DNA of 33,549 bases from Flavobacterium taihuense (GTDB lineage: Bacteria; Bacteroidota; Bacteroidia; Flavobacteriales; Flavobacteriaceae). The notes under the pieces are model-generated. The model ran no database searches. It was not told the origin of the DNA and saw only the letters and a list, made by a program, of their open reading frames with translations. Made by a program: the position numbers and the translations under genes. Shown piece after piece: positions 24,705 through 31,626 of the stretch. Where the stretch lies: contig NZ_JAHWYN010000028.1 in the NCBI RefSeq assembly GCF_019351435.1, forward strand, positions 1 to 33,549, read 5' to 3'. Numbering within the stretch: the stretch's first letter is position 1; each line of letters begins with the position of its first letter.

Positions 24705-25301
24705 AATTAATTGAGGGATTATTATGTTTATTATAAAACGCCCGATGTCTTCTAATTATATTACATACTTATACTTTGCAAAAAAAATATTAACCCTTAA
24801 AAAACAACAAGTTATCTATTAACCAATCTTTAGATATAACAGAGTCCTAAAATTGTAATAAAAATAGATCACAATTATTTACATGGAAATTTACAAAAAA
24901 AAGAAATACATTTCATACATCTTTATAATTTATTCATAAACTGCTAATCAAAAGCTCTAATTATTCATAACAAAGCTGCCTTTATAAGAAAAAAAAGAGC
25001 TTCTAATAAATTAAAAACAAACCAAAACTATGACAGAATTCTATTTTGTCTCATTTTTTTTATCCAAATAATATGGCATTGGTTCAATTTTTATATAAAA
25101 ATACTGTCCAAATCTTTTCTAATCCAAGCCAAAAAACAAAGACTAAAAAAGATTTCTTCAAAATAAAATCCTTAAATTTACTATACTTTTTTTTGTAAAT
25201 TCTATTGCATTTTTTTTTAAATATTCATAACTACCACTGGTATTTAGGTAGTTAATCAACTACAAAACTGTTCTTATTATTCATTTTATATTTTAGATAT
25301 T
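24705..25301. other. 597-bp AT-rich divergent intergenic region with hairpins
   Basis: No coding frame is convincing. GACAGAAT/ATTTTGTC (25033-25051, one G-U pair) followed by a T-run looks like a plus-strand terminator without an annotated gene before it. At 25228-25263 TAACTACC can pair with GGTAGTTA, and the overlapping GTAGTT can instead pair with AACTAC, giving two mutually exclusive hairpins about 40-75 bp before the gene at 25302. No full-consensus promoter was found. Confidence 0.5.
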
Positions 25302-25745
25302 ATGGGAAATTTAAGTTTAAGACCAAAAGGTGATTTCACTTGGACTGCTGAATACCGAGAATTATATATCCTCACTGAACATTGGATATCAGATTTGCAG
25401 TTCCATAAACAGGATTTGCATTTTTTGTATCATCTTATCGACAAATATTTCATTTGGCTAATTAATGAAGAAAATTTGGGTGAAATGAGACATCTATCTT
25501 CAGGCTTGTCTGAAACAAACAAAAACTGTGACAGACTGCTCGAGAAAACGTCCAAACATCTTACCCATTTGGGCGAACTAATTGATGATCCTTTTAAATA
25601 CGATTCACATAAATTTAGAACCGAGCACGAAGAACTAGAAAATGAAATTACATCTTTCTTCAAAAAGTTCAGAGAAATTAAAAAAGAAACCTTTGCTGAT
25701 ATGGAACCCATTATTGAAAAAGAAGTTAAAAGACTAACTCCGTAA
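25302..25745 (+). CDS. Helical hypothetical protein
   Basis: A 147-residue soluble protein predicted to be nearly all alpha-helical, rich in His, Glu and Lys. Histidines recur (TEHWISDLQFHKQDLHFLYHLIDKYF, split; THLGEL; TEHEELENE), which could suggest a four-helix bundle with metal-ligand potential in the manner of hemerythrin-like proteins. The hemerythrin HxxxE/HxxxxD set is not clearly present. I recognise no family. It is divergent from the sensor kinase and convergent with the SDR-like gene, sharing a terminator with the latter. Confidence 0.7.
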   Translation: MGNLSLRPKGDFTWTAEYRELYILTEHWISDLQFHKQDLHFLYHLIDKYFIWLINEENLGEMRHLSSGLSETNKNCDRLLEKTSKHLTHLGELIDDPFKYDSHKFRTEHEELENEITSFFKKFREIKKETFADMEPIIEKEVKRLTP

Positions 25746-25868
25746 GGTCTTCACCACAAAGACACAACTTCTCAAAATCAATAGACTAGTATACATAAGT
25801 AATTATTGGGATATATCACCGCTCTGATAGTATTTAAAGTTTTTCCACACTAGAAAAGAATAACACTG

Positions 25869-25911
25869 AAAAAACCACATCAAAATTAGATTTTGATGTG
25901 GTTTTTTTTTA
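25869..25911 (+). terminator. Bidirectional terminator between the hypothetical and SDR-like genes
   Basis: The stem AACCACATCAAAAT/ATTTTGATGTGGTT has an A-run on the left and a T-run on the right, between two convergent genes. Confidence 0.92.
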
Positions 25912-25926
25912 TAAAATCTACGGTTA

Positions 25927-27477
25927 TTACCAAGCAATCGGATTATAATCTTTCAAAAACTTCCCGCACCAATGTTTTCCTGTATTGATTCCGTCAAACA
26001 GCGGATCCATAACCCGGGCTGCACCATCAACAATATCTAATGGCGGCTGAAAATCTTGTTCATCTTGTTTTCGTTTGGCTAATTCTGCTGGATCTTCGTC
26101 GGTTACCCAACCAGTGTCAACCGCATTCATAAAAATTCCATCTTTTGCTAGGGTTCCTGCGGCAGTGTGCGTAAGCATATTCAAGGCTGCTTTGGCCATA
26201 TTGGTATGCGGATGACGGTCTTCCTTAAAATCCCGATAGAATTTCCCTTCCATAGCCGAAACATTAATAATATGCTTTTTACCCGTGTTGTCTTTCTTCA
26301 TTACTTCGGAAAGACGGTTACACAAAACAAAAGGGGCTACCGAATTGACCAGTTGCACTTCAATCATTTCAGTAGTTTCGATTTGTCCTAATTTTAATCT
26401 CCAACTGTTTACTTTTCGCAAATCTACTTGCTGTAAGTCGGCATCGAGTTTACCTTCCGGAAAAACTTCTTGTGCGACCAACATATTATCAAAAGAATAT
26501 GGAATTTGCGATAATTTTGCAGAAGCTCTTAAACCAATTCCAGGTTCCGGTCCGTGCCAAGTTACGGGCATATTTTGATTCGAAGAAGCTCCTGATGTCA
26601 ATACTTTTAGCTCATCTAAACAATTGATATGATCCAACAACAATTCTTGTGCTGATTTTGGCAACGTAGCTATGGGTCGCTCTTCGTTTTCCATTAAGTG
26701 AGTATAGAATCCCGCAGGACGTCTCACGGTTTGTGCGGCATTGTTGATTAGAATATCCAATCGACCATATTTTTGTTCAATGAAATTACAAAAAATCTCC
26801 ACGCTCGGAATATGTCTTAAATCCAGTCCGTGAATTTTCAAGCGATGCCCCCACTCCATAAAATCGTCTTCTTTAGCAAAACGCAAAGCCGAATCTACCG
26901 GAAAACGAGTCGTTGCAACAACCGTTGCGCCTCCACGCAATAGCATTAGAGTAATATGGTACCCTATTTTCAATCGAGATCCAGTAATCACAGCAATTTG
27001 CCCTTGTACATCTGCCGTTTGAAAACGTTTAGCATAATTAAAATCACCACAATCGGGACACATTGAGTCATAAAAATGGTGCATTTTGGTAAACTCCGTT
27101 TTGCACACATAACACTTTCTAGGTGTCTCCAACTCCAATTGCTCTTTCCTAGCGAGATCATTTACCGCCAACAATTTTGGAGCCACAAAAATACTTGCTT
27201 CACGCGCAGAACGGATTCCAGTTTCTTTACGAGCCGTTCTGTCTTTCTTTTCCTGTTTGCGTTTGGCCAATGCTTTCCCGTCCTTTTTTCTTTTAGCAAA
27301 CTCATCGCGGTCAGGACGAGAAAATTGTCCAGCGGCTTTTATTAAAGCAATTCTTTGCTCTTTTGGTATCTCAAAAATCTGATCTGTATCCGCGTTCAGT
27401 TGTGACAAAATAGCAATACATTGATTTACCTCTTCCAATGTTATAGCATTTGTTCCTTCTAGTACTTCCTTCATCAT
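25927..27477 (-). CDS. SDR-fold protein with N-terminal Cys4 zinc-ribbon-like module
   Basis: A 516-residue protein. Residues 1-100 are helical and strongly basic (KRKKDGKALAKRKQEKK). A Cys4 cluster follows (C122-x2-C125, C140-x2-C143, as CPDC). From about 155 comes a Rossmann fold of the short-chain dehydrogenase type with TGSRLKIG at 165-172 and NNAAQ at 245-249. The catalytic set is incomplete: Ser407 is present and Lys429 is in place, but the Tyr of YxxxK is replaced by Thr425 (TNMAK). It may bind NAD(P) without normal SDR chemistry, or use another residue. I chose the ATG at 27477 (MMKEV); the frame extends to 27585 through repeat-like sequence. Confidence 0.8.
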   Translation of the reverse strand: MMKEVLEGTNAITLEEVNQCIAILSQLNADTDQIFEIPKEQRIALIKAAGQFSRPDRDEFAKRKKDGKALAKRKQEKKDRTARKETGIRSAREASIFVAPKLLAVNDLARKEQLELETPRKCYVCKTEFTKMHHFYDSMCPDCGDFNYAKRFQTADVQGQIAVITGSRLKIGYHITLMLLRGGATVVATTRFPVDSALRFAKEDDFMEWGHRLKIHGLDLRHIPSVEIFCNFIEQKYGRLDILINNAAQTVRRPAGFYTHLMENEERPIATLPKSAQELLLDHINCLDELKVLTSGASSNQNMPVTWHGPEPGIGLRASAKLSQIPYSFDNMLVAQEVFPEGKLDADLQQVDLRKVNSWRLKLGQIETTEMIEVQLVNSVAPFVLCNRLSEVMKKDNTGKKHIINVSAMEGKFYRDFKEDRHPHTNMAKAALNMLTHTAAGTLAKDGIFMNAVDTGWVTDEDPAELAKRKQDEQDFQPPLDIVDGAARVMDPLFDGINTGKHWCGKFLKDYNPIAW

Positions 27478-27674
27478 TATAAAATTCTTTTCTTTTCTTG
27501 GCACAAATTCCAAGCGCGCAAATATAGTCTTTAAAGTGAGACCTAAATAGTAAATAGTGAGAAGTGTCTTCCTTGCATTCATCAAATCTTCTATTCCCTA
27601 TTTACGAATCACTTCACATTATTTTGCTTTTTAGTATCTTCGCCCTCACATTACAAAACTGTGATTGAACTTTT

Positions 27675-28454
27675 ATGCTATTCCAAATCAAATCCTATAT
27701 AAAATTCCTTTGGCATTCGAAAAACGAACATGCGGTACATTCTCCATTTGTCTTTAATTTATTAATCAAATGCTTTTATGACAAGAAATTCAAATCGGAA
27801 TATGCTGTTTTGAAAAAATACCGAAACAATTTTTTACAAAACAATAACACTATTGAAGTAACAGATTTTGGATCAGGTTCTCGGGTTTTTAAGTCCAATA
27901 CAAGACAAATTTCCCAAATTGCCAAAATAGCGGGAATTTCAACAAAACGAACCCAGTTATTGCTTCGAATTGTACATTATTTTCAACCCAAAACGATGTT
28001 GGAAATCGGAACTTCATTAGGATTGGCAACCTCTGCCCTAGCGCTGGGTAGTACGAAAGCAAAAATCATAACGCTTGAAGGTTGTCCTGAAACGGCAAAA
28101 CAAGCTCAATTACAGTTGAAGGAATTTGGCTTTAATAATATAGAATCTGCTGTTGCTGAATTTAATAGTTATTTTAAAAATCATCAACCATCAACCATCA
28201 ACTACCAACTAATTTACTTCGACGGTAACCATTCAAAAAAAGCAACTTTAGACTATTTCGAATTTTTATTACCTACCATTACCAATGAAACAGTATGGAT
28301 ATTCGATGATATTCACTGGTCAGCAGAAATGGAAGAAGCTTGGGAGATTATAAAAAACCATCCAAAAGTTACCGTAAGTATCGATACTTTTCGATGGGGG
28401 TTGGTTTTCTTTAGATACGAACAACCCAAACAACATTTTATAATTAGAACTTAG
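27675..28454 (+). CDS. Class I SAM-dependent methyltransferase
   Basis: A 259-residue protein. An N-terminal helical part (about 1-100, with HSPFVFNLL) precedes a Rossmann fold with motif I MLEIGTSLGLATSALALG (about 108-125), an acidic strand end IITLEG (about 131-136) and YFDGNHSKKATLDYFE (about 181-196). The layout resembles O-methyltransferases of the COG4122 type, but the substrate is unknown. A heptamer repeat is embedded in frame and encodes HQPSTINYQL at about 170-179, between two core elements. It starts with ATG and is followed 32 bp later by the carbonic anhydrase gene on the same strand, so both may be co-transcribed. Confidence 0.86.
   Translation: MLFQIKSYIKFLWHSKNEHAVHSPFVFNLLIKCFYDKKFKSEYAVLKKYRNNFLQNNNTIEVTDFGSGSRVFKSNTRQISQIAKIAGISTKRTQLLLRIVHYFQPKTMLEIGTSLGLATSALALGSTKAKIITLEGCPETAKQAQLQLKEFGFNNIESAVAEFNSYFKNHQPSTINYQLIYFDGNHSKKATLDYFEFLLPTITNETVWIFDDIHWSAEMEEAWEIIKNHPKVTVSIDTFRWGLVFFRYEQPKQHFIIRT
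28183..28210 (+). repeat. Heptamer array inside the methyltransferase gene
   Basis: Four in-phase units: ATCAACC, ATCAACC, ATCAACT, ACCAACT. The reading frame stays open because the units have no stop in this frame. It is the only heptamer array of this window inside a conserved gene. Confidence 0.75.
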
Positions 28455-28486
28455 ATTTTTGTATATTTAAATTTCAAAATCAAATT

Positions 28487-29116
28487 ATGGATATTAAACA
28501 AATTTTTGAAAACAACCGAAAATGGATTATCAAACAACTCAAAACGGATAAAAGCTATTTTGAAAAATTATCAAAAGGTCAATCTCCTGAATTTCTTTAT
28601 ATAGGTTGTTCCGACAGTCGTGTTTCTGCCGAAGAGCTTATGGGTTTAGAACCAGGAGAGGTTTTCGTGCACCGTAACATTGCCAATATGGTTCCAAATA
28701 CCGACTTAAATTCGATGTCGGTTATCAATTATGCAGTCGTACATTTAAAAGTAAATCACATAGTCGTTTGTGGACATTATGGCTGCGGCGGCGTATATGC
28801 AGCAATGCAGCAATCCGATTTAGGAATCTTAAATCCTTGGCTAAGAAACATTCGCGATGTGTATCGCCTTCACCGAAAAGTACTTGATACAATAACCAAT
28901 GAAGAAGAAAAATACAAAAAACTTATCGAATTGAATGTTCAGGAACAATGCATTAATATCATCAAAACAGCCGAAGTTCAAAAAGCATATAACGAAAGGG
29001 ACTTGAAAGTTTCAGGATGGATTTTTGATATTCATAGCGGAAAATTAATCGACCTAAATATAAATTTTACTGAAATATTGAAAGACATTACCAAGATTTA
29101 CAAAATATCAAACTAA
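28487..29116 (+). CDS. Beta-class carbonic anhydrase
   Basis: The enzyme interconverts CO2 and bicarbonate in the cytoplasm, supplying bicarbonate to carboxylases and helping pH balance. The 209 residues show all zinc ligands and the dyad: C41-x-D43-x-R45 in IGCSDSR, and H97-x2-C100 in CGHYGCGGV. VHRNIANMV is also typical. No signal peptide is visible. It lies 32 bp behind the methyltransferase gene. No good plus-strand terminator follows; the hairpin at 29176-29197 has its T-run on the minus strand. Confidence 0.95.
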   Translation: MDIKQIFENNRKWIIKQLKTDKSYFEKLSKGQSPEFLYIGCSDSRVSAEELMGLEPGEVFVHRNIANMVPNTDLNSMSVINYAVVHLKVNHIVVCGHYGCGGVYAAMQQSDLGILNPWLRNIRDVYRLHRKVLDTITNEEEKYKKLIELNVQEQCINIIKTAEVQKAYNERDLKVSGWIFDIHSGKLIDLNINFTEILKDITKIYKISN

Positions 29117-29166
29117 ACTACTTCCGTTTTAAAATACTTTCAGAATGCCTCTTTTGAGTTGAATAC

Positions 29167-29259
29167 AAAAAAAAAGACAGTCACCCCCATGACTGTCAAT
29201 TTCCATTTTAAATAACCAAATCTAAAATCCTAAATAACTATTAATGATTCAACGTTTTT
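29167..29259 (-). ncRNA. Candidate small RNA, about 93 nt, with its own promoter and terminator
   Basis: A full-consensus minus-strand promoter (29266-29295) predicts a start near 29259. The transcript would begin CAACACAAAAACGTTG (a small CAAC/GTTG hairpin) and end at GACAGTCA/TGACTGTC (29176-29197) followed by nine Ts (29167-29175), a classic intrinsic terminator. No conserved protein fits inside; the only ATG opens into the terminator. The gene upstream on this strand (29443) has its own terminator, so this is not its tail. Function is unknown. Confidence 0.6.
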
Positions 29260-29265
29260 GTGTTG

Positions 29266-29295
29266 CAAATTTAGAGTATAAAAAATAATCTGCAA
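29266..29295 (-). promoter_or_regulatory. Full-consensus promoter for the candidate small RNA
   Basis: On the minus strand TTG (29295-29293, inside TTTTTG), exactly 19 bp, then TAAATTTG (29273-29266). This is the Bacteroidota -33/-7 pattern with ideal spacing, the best match in the window. Confidence 0.7.
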
Positions 29296-29306
29296 AAACA
29301 AAAATC

Positions 29307-29365
29307 GATTAAATACACATAAAATAGATTAAATACATTTATTTTTTTATTTAACGTATTTAATC
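29307..29365. promoter_or_regulatory. Three copies of GATTAAATAC behind the small-RNA promoter
   Basis: GATTAAATAC lies at 29307-29316 and 29327-29336 as direct repeats exactly 20 bp apart (two helical turns), and inverted at 29356-29365. They sit just upstream of the -33 box of the minus-strand promoter, the usual place for an activator site. The regulator is unknown. Confidence 0.55.
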
Positions 29366-29396
29366 TTACTAAATAAATTTATATCTAAAGAGCAAT

Positions 29397-29427
29397 AAAA
29401 AAATGACAATCATTTCTAATTGCCATT
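29397..29427 (-). terminator. Terminator of the lipoprotein gene at 29443
   Basis: On the minus strand AATGGCAAT pairs with ATTGTCATT (one G-U pair), followed by seven Ts, 16 bp after the stop codon. Confidence 0.75.
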
Positions 29428-29442
29428 TAATTGAATCAATAA

Positions 29443-30123
29443 TTAATTACCCTTTTTTGCTTTAGCCATTTCGTCTGACTTAGCTCCCATTCTGTTCAAA
29501 GTGTACATTGGTGCAAATTTTAATTTCAATCCCGCAATTTTCCCGTTGTCGCTTGAAGTAAGCCCTTCATCTTCAACAGTATTTTTTCTGCTGTCCAATG
29601 CTTCATACATTAACTTCACCTCATCCCAATCCTCACGAGTATAACTGTCTTTGTTTTTCTGTGCTGTATCAACGAATAATTGATAAACACCTAGAATATT
29701 CTTAGCATTTACCCAAGCAAAATTCATGTCATCACCTACTTTTCCCTCACCAAACAATGCATTTCTCAATTGTTGTTTTGGACTTGCAGCAATTTTAGCT
29801 TGATTTTCAGCTTCTGTTTGTGCATCCATTTTAGCTTTCAATTCTTCGTATTTTGCTCTACTCTCATTGATTTGCTCTTGTGCTTTTACATCATCTTTCA
29901 AATCTGCTAAAGCCGTTTCTGCTTCTGCATTTCTCAATTCATAATTAGTTTGAATAGATTCCCAATTCTCTTTAGTAGATACTGAATCCAATTTCCCTAA
30001 TGAATCTACGTAAACAACGTATGTTTCAACCGATTTTTCCGCTTTCATTTTCTTTTCATCTTTACATGAAATAAATCCCAAAGCAATTACTGCCATTCCA
30101 AATAATAATTTTCTAGTTTTCAT
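29443..30123 (-). CDS. Lipoprotein with internal repeat
   Basis: A 226-residue precursor starting at the ATG 30123 (MKTRKLLFGMAVIALGFISC, lipidated Cys20); an in-frame ATG at 30237 would place the signal peptide internally and is rejected. The mature protein is charged and helical. Two segments look related: YVDSLGKLDSVSTKENWESI near the start and FVDTAQKNKDSYTREDWDEV in the second half, each followed by a helical stretch. A coiled coil is likely in between (ALADLKDDVKAQEQINES). It is probably an envelope lipoprotein; I recognise no function. It has a near-consensus promoter at 30177-30206 and its own terminator. Confidence 0.78.
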   Translation of the reverse strand: MKTRKLLFGMAVIALGFISCKDEKKMKAEKSVETYVVYVDSLGKLDSVSTKENWESIQTNYELRNAEAETALADLKDDVKAQEQINESRAKYEELKAKMDAQTEAENQAKIAASPKQQLRNALFGEGKVGDDMNFAWVNAKNILGVYQLFVDTAQKNKDSYTREDWDEVKLMYEALDSRKNTVEDEGLTSSDNGKIAGLKLKFAPMYTLNRMGAKSDEMAKAKKGN

Positions 30124-30176
30124 AATTTTGATTTGTTTAACATTTCTTTTCAAATGTAATCCCACATACATCGTAT

Positions 30177-30206
30177 TAAATTTATATGTAGCAATTATAC
30201 AAACAA
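30177..30206 (-). promoter_or_regulatory. Near-consensus promoter of the 29443 lipoprotein gene
   Basis: Minus strand: TTG (30206-30204), 19 bp, TAAATTTA (30184-30177). Only the last base differs from TAnnTTTG. The predicted start is near 30170, giving a leader of about 47 nt. Confidence 0.55.
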
Positions 30207-30271
30207 TCCCAAAAATTCTGAAACAAATGAAAATCAACCAAGTAACAATAATTCATAAACAGAATAACTAT

Positions 30272-30405
30272 TTGGGCGTGACCGATAGTCCCGTCCCAAA
30301 AGACGAGACTATCGGTCGTGCTGTCCGTTCCCGCTTTTTTTCAATCCTAAAAAAAAGGATCAAAAAAAGAGCTCCACTGCCATCACTCACGCGGGCGACT
30401 ACCAA
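30272..30405 (-). repeat. Third structured element, distant relative of copies A and B
   Basis: The inverted repeat GACCGATAGTC/GACTATCGGTC (30280-30290, 30307-30317) is followed by CGTGCTGTCCGTTCCCGC, an AATCCT/AGGATT hairpin, GAGCTCCACTGCCATCACTC and ACGCGGGC. On the minus strand the order GATGGCAGTGGAGCTC, hairpin, GCGGGAACGGACAGCACG parallels GATGGAAGCGGTATC, hairpin, GGACAGC in copies A and B. GGGCGTGA at the left can pair with TCACGC at the right, closing the element. It lies upstream of the 29443 promoter, in the gap 30124-30557. Confidence 0.6.
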
Positions 30406-30515
30406 CCAACAAAAATCGATTTATACCAGAATTGAGCTTTCAGAAATGATATATAATCGAAAAATTAAAATGAACACAAATTTAAATTAAAATAAACATT
30501 TTTTGAGAACAAATA

Positions 30516-30550
30516 TACAAAAGGCTCTACGATGTGTAGAGCCTTTTTAA
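30516..30550 (-). terminator. Terminator after the thymidylate-synthase-like pseudogene
   Basis: The stem AAAGGCTCTAC/GTAGAGCCTTT with a 4-base loop has T-rich flanks on both strands. It starts 8 bp after the pseudogene's stop on the minus strand. Confidence 0.8.
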
Positions 30551-30557
30551 TTACCAT

Positions 30558-31194
30558 TTAAACAACGTTTAAAGCAAACTTAACCTCTTCGCCTCTCAGC
30601 AAGGCCTTTGTGCCTTCCAGATTGTTCTCATAAACGTGAACATTACCCAAAAACAACGTAATAGACTTCAATGGTAGTGCTATTTGCTTACTTATCAAGT
30701 ACAAGTGATATATCAGCGGGCAAGCCTAGATTAGCGTCAGAACTACGCTGATATGCTGTAACAACGAGCTTTCCTTTCTCTATCTGGAACTGAATAAGAC
30801 TAAGGCACGGCTGTTGGTTACTCTCAGTATTGTTAGAACCTAGAAACAATACATAATTCTTTGAGGTGCGCTTTTCTTTGTTGATACGCTCAATAAGCTT
30901 AGGCAACTGCTCAAAATACGTAGGATAGCTATTTACAAGGATAGGACCGCAATAATCCCACTACGAAACGCCAATATCCCTATACGCCTCCGTAGAACGT
31001 TCACCTGCCATAAATAGACCTAATTCATCTTTAAGCTTTTTTCGAGCCACAGCGTGTCCCTCGAATAGCTCCAACATATCAATTGGCTTTAATTCTAATG
31101 TTTGGTTTAAAAGATAAGTAATTGAACCCTTTTTGTTTTGTTGGTTCTTTCCTTTAGTGATAATTTTGTTTAAGATTTGGTGATACTTATTCAT
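30558..31194 (-). pseudogene. Broken thymidylate synthase family gene (phage type)
   Basis: Three pieces join into one protein of about 212 residues. Piece 1 (31194-30964) begins MNKYHQILNKIITKGKNQQN and ends in DIGVS before TAG at 30963-30961. Piece 2 continues in the same frame from WDYCGPILVNSYPTYFEQLP through QQPCLSLIQF (active-site Cys) and YQRSSDANLGLPAD. The frame then shifts at a TA run near 30708-30714, and piece 3 reads YHLYLISKQIALPLKSITLF, GNVHVYENN and ends at TAA 30558. Restoring one TA would rejoin pieces 2 and 3. The family makes dTMP, or hydroxymethyl-dUMP/dCMP in phages. Amber recoding plus a sequencing error is a possible but weaker explanation. Confidence 0.82.
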
Positions 31195-31204
31195 TTGATT
31201 TTTT

Positions 31205-31233
31205 TTGATTGATGATTGATTATTCTATATTTG
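31205..31233 (+). promoter_or_regulatory. Plus-strand promoter for the pseudoknot RNA
   Basis: TTG (31205-31207, inside a T-run), 18 bp, TATATTTG (31226-31233) followed by C. This fits the Bacteroidota consensus with one base less than ideal spacing. No plus-strand gene follows; only the structured region does. Confidence 0.55.
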
Positions 31234-31238
31234 CAGCT

Positions 31239-31349
31239 CTCAGGATAATTATTAAATAACAAAGCCAACATTAGAAGACTTATGTCCTCCAACGTTGGCT
31301 TTGTGCTAATTTTTAATTACCCTGAGAAAGTATTAATTTGTTGGAGGAC
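31239..31349 (+). ncRNA. Candidate structured RNA with pseudoknot
   Basis: Pairings visible: a closing stem CTCAGG-A-TAATTA (31239-31251) with TAATTA-C-CCTGAG (31314-31326), 12 bp with one mismatch; an inner stem ACAAAGCCAAC (31259-31269) with GTTGGCTTTGT (31294-31304), 11 perfect bp; and GTCCTCCAAC (31284-31293), in the loop of the inner stem, with GTTGGAGGAC (31340-31349) outside both stems, 10 perfect bp. The last makes a pseudoknot, or a switch if formed alternatively. The first stem base coincides with the predicted start point. Read on the minus strand it would be the leader of the thyA-like gene. Confidence 0.6.
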
Positions 31350-31382
31350 TATTTTTACTTCCCGACCTCTTGAGAACCTGCA

Positions 31383-31613
31383 TTACTTGTCTATGTTTGG
31401 AATACCAAACATTTTTGATAACCCAAAAGCGAAAGGATCAACTACAAGTGTCAAGAACAAAGTAACCTCGTATTTTGCATGAGGTGACAAAAGATTTGTA
31501 GCCGCAATATAACCCACAACTATTTTTGTAACCAGAAATGTAATTCTAAACATCCACAATGCCCATAAGGGGGTGGTGTTTTTTAATTGTTTTACTCCAA
31601 ATTTTGTTTTCAT
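31383..31613 (-). CDS. Small membrane protein in the phage-like region
   Basis: A 76-residue protein starting at the ATG 31613 (MKTKFGVKQLKNTTPLWALW); an ATG at 31661 would overlap the fibre gene and is less likely. Two hydrophobic segments (about 18-40 and 48-66) suggest a two-helix membrane protein. It begins 13 bp after the fibre gene's stop, in the same orientation. A holin-like role is conceivable from size, topology and place next to a phage fibre gene, but no holin family is recognised. Confidence 0.62.
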   Translation of the reverse strand: MKTKFGVKQLKNTTPLWALWMFRITFLVTKIVVGYIAATNLLSPHAKYEVTLFLTLVVDPFAFGLSKMFGIPNIDK

Positions 31614-31626
31614 AGTATATAAGTAA

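Noticed and set aside
27541..27610. Heptamer-like TAAATAG/TATTTAC units upstream of the SDR-like gene
   Set aside because: Only two to three imperfect units; suggestive, but too short to call. They do support placing the SDR start downstream at 27477.
29167..29205. Small peptide starting at the ATG inside the candidate small RNA
   Set aside because: The frame runs straight into the terminator hairpin and T-run; no conserved features are visible.
30128..30490. Plus-strand frame of 120 residues
   Set aside because: It runs through a promoter and a structured repeat element, and the lipoprotein gene on the other strand explains its left part.
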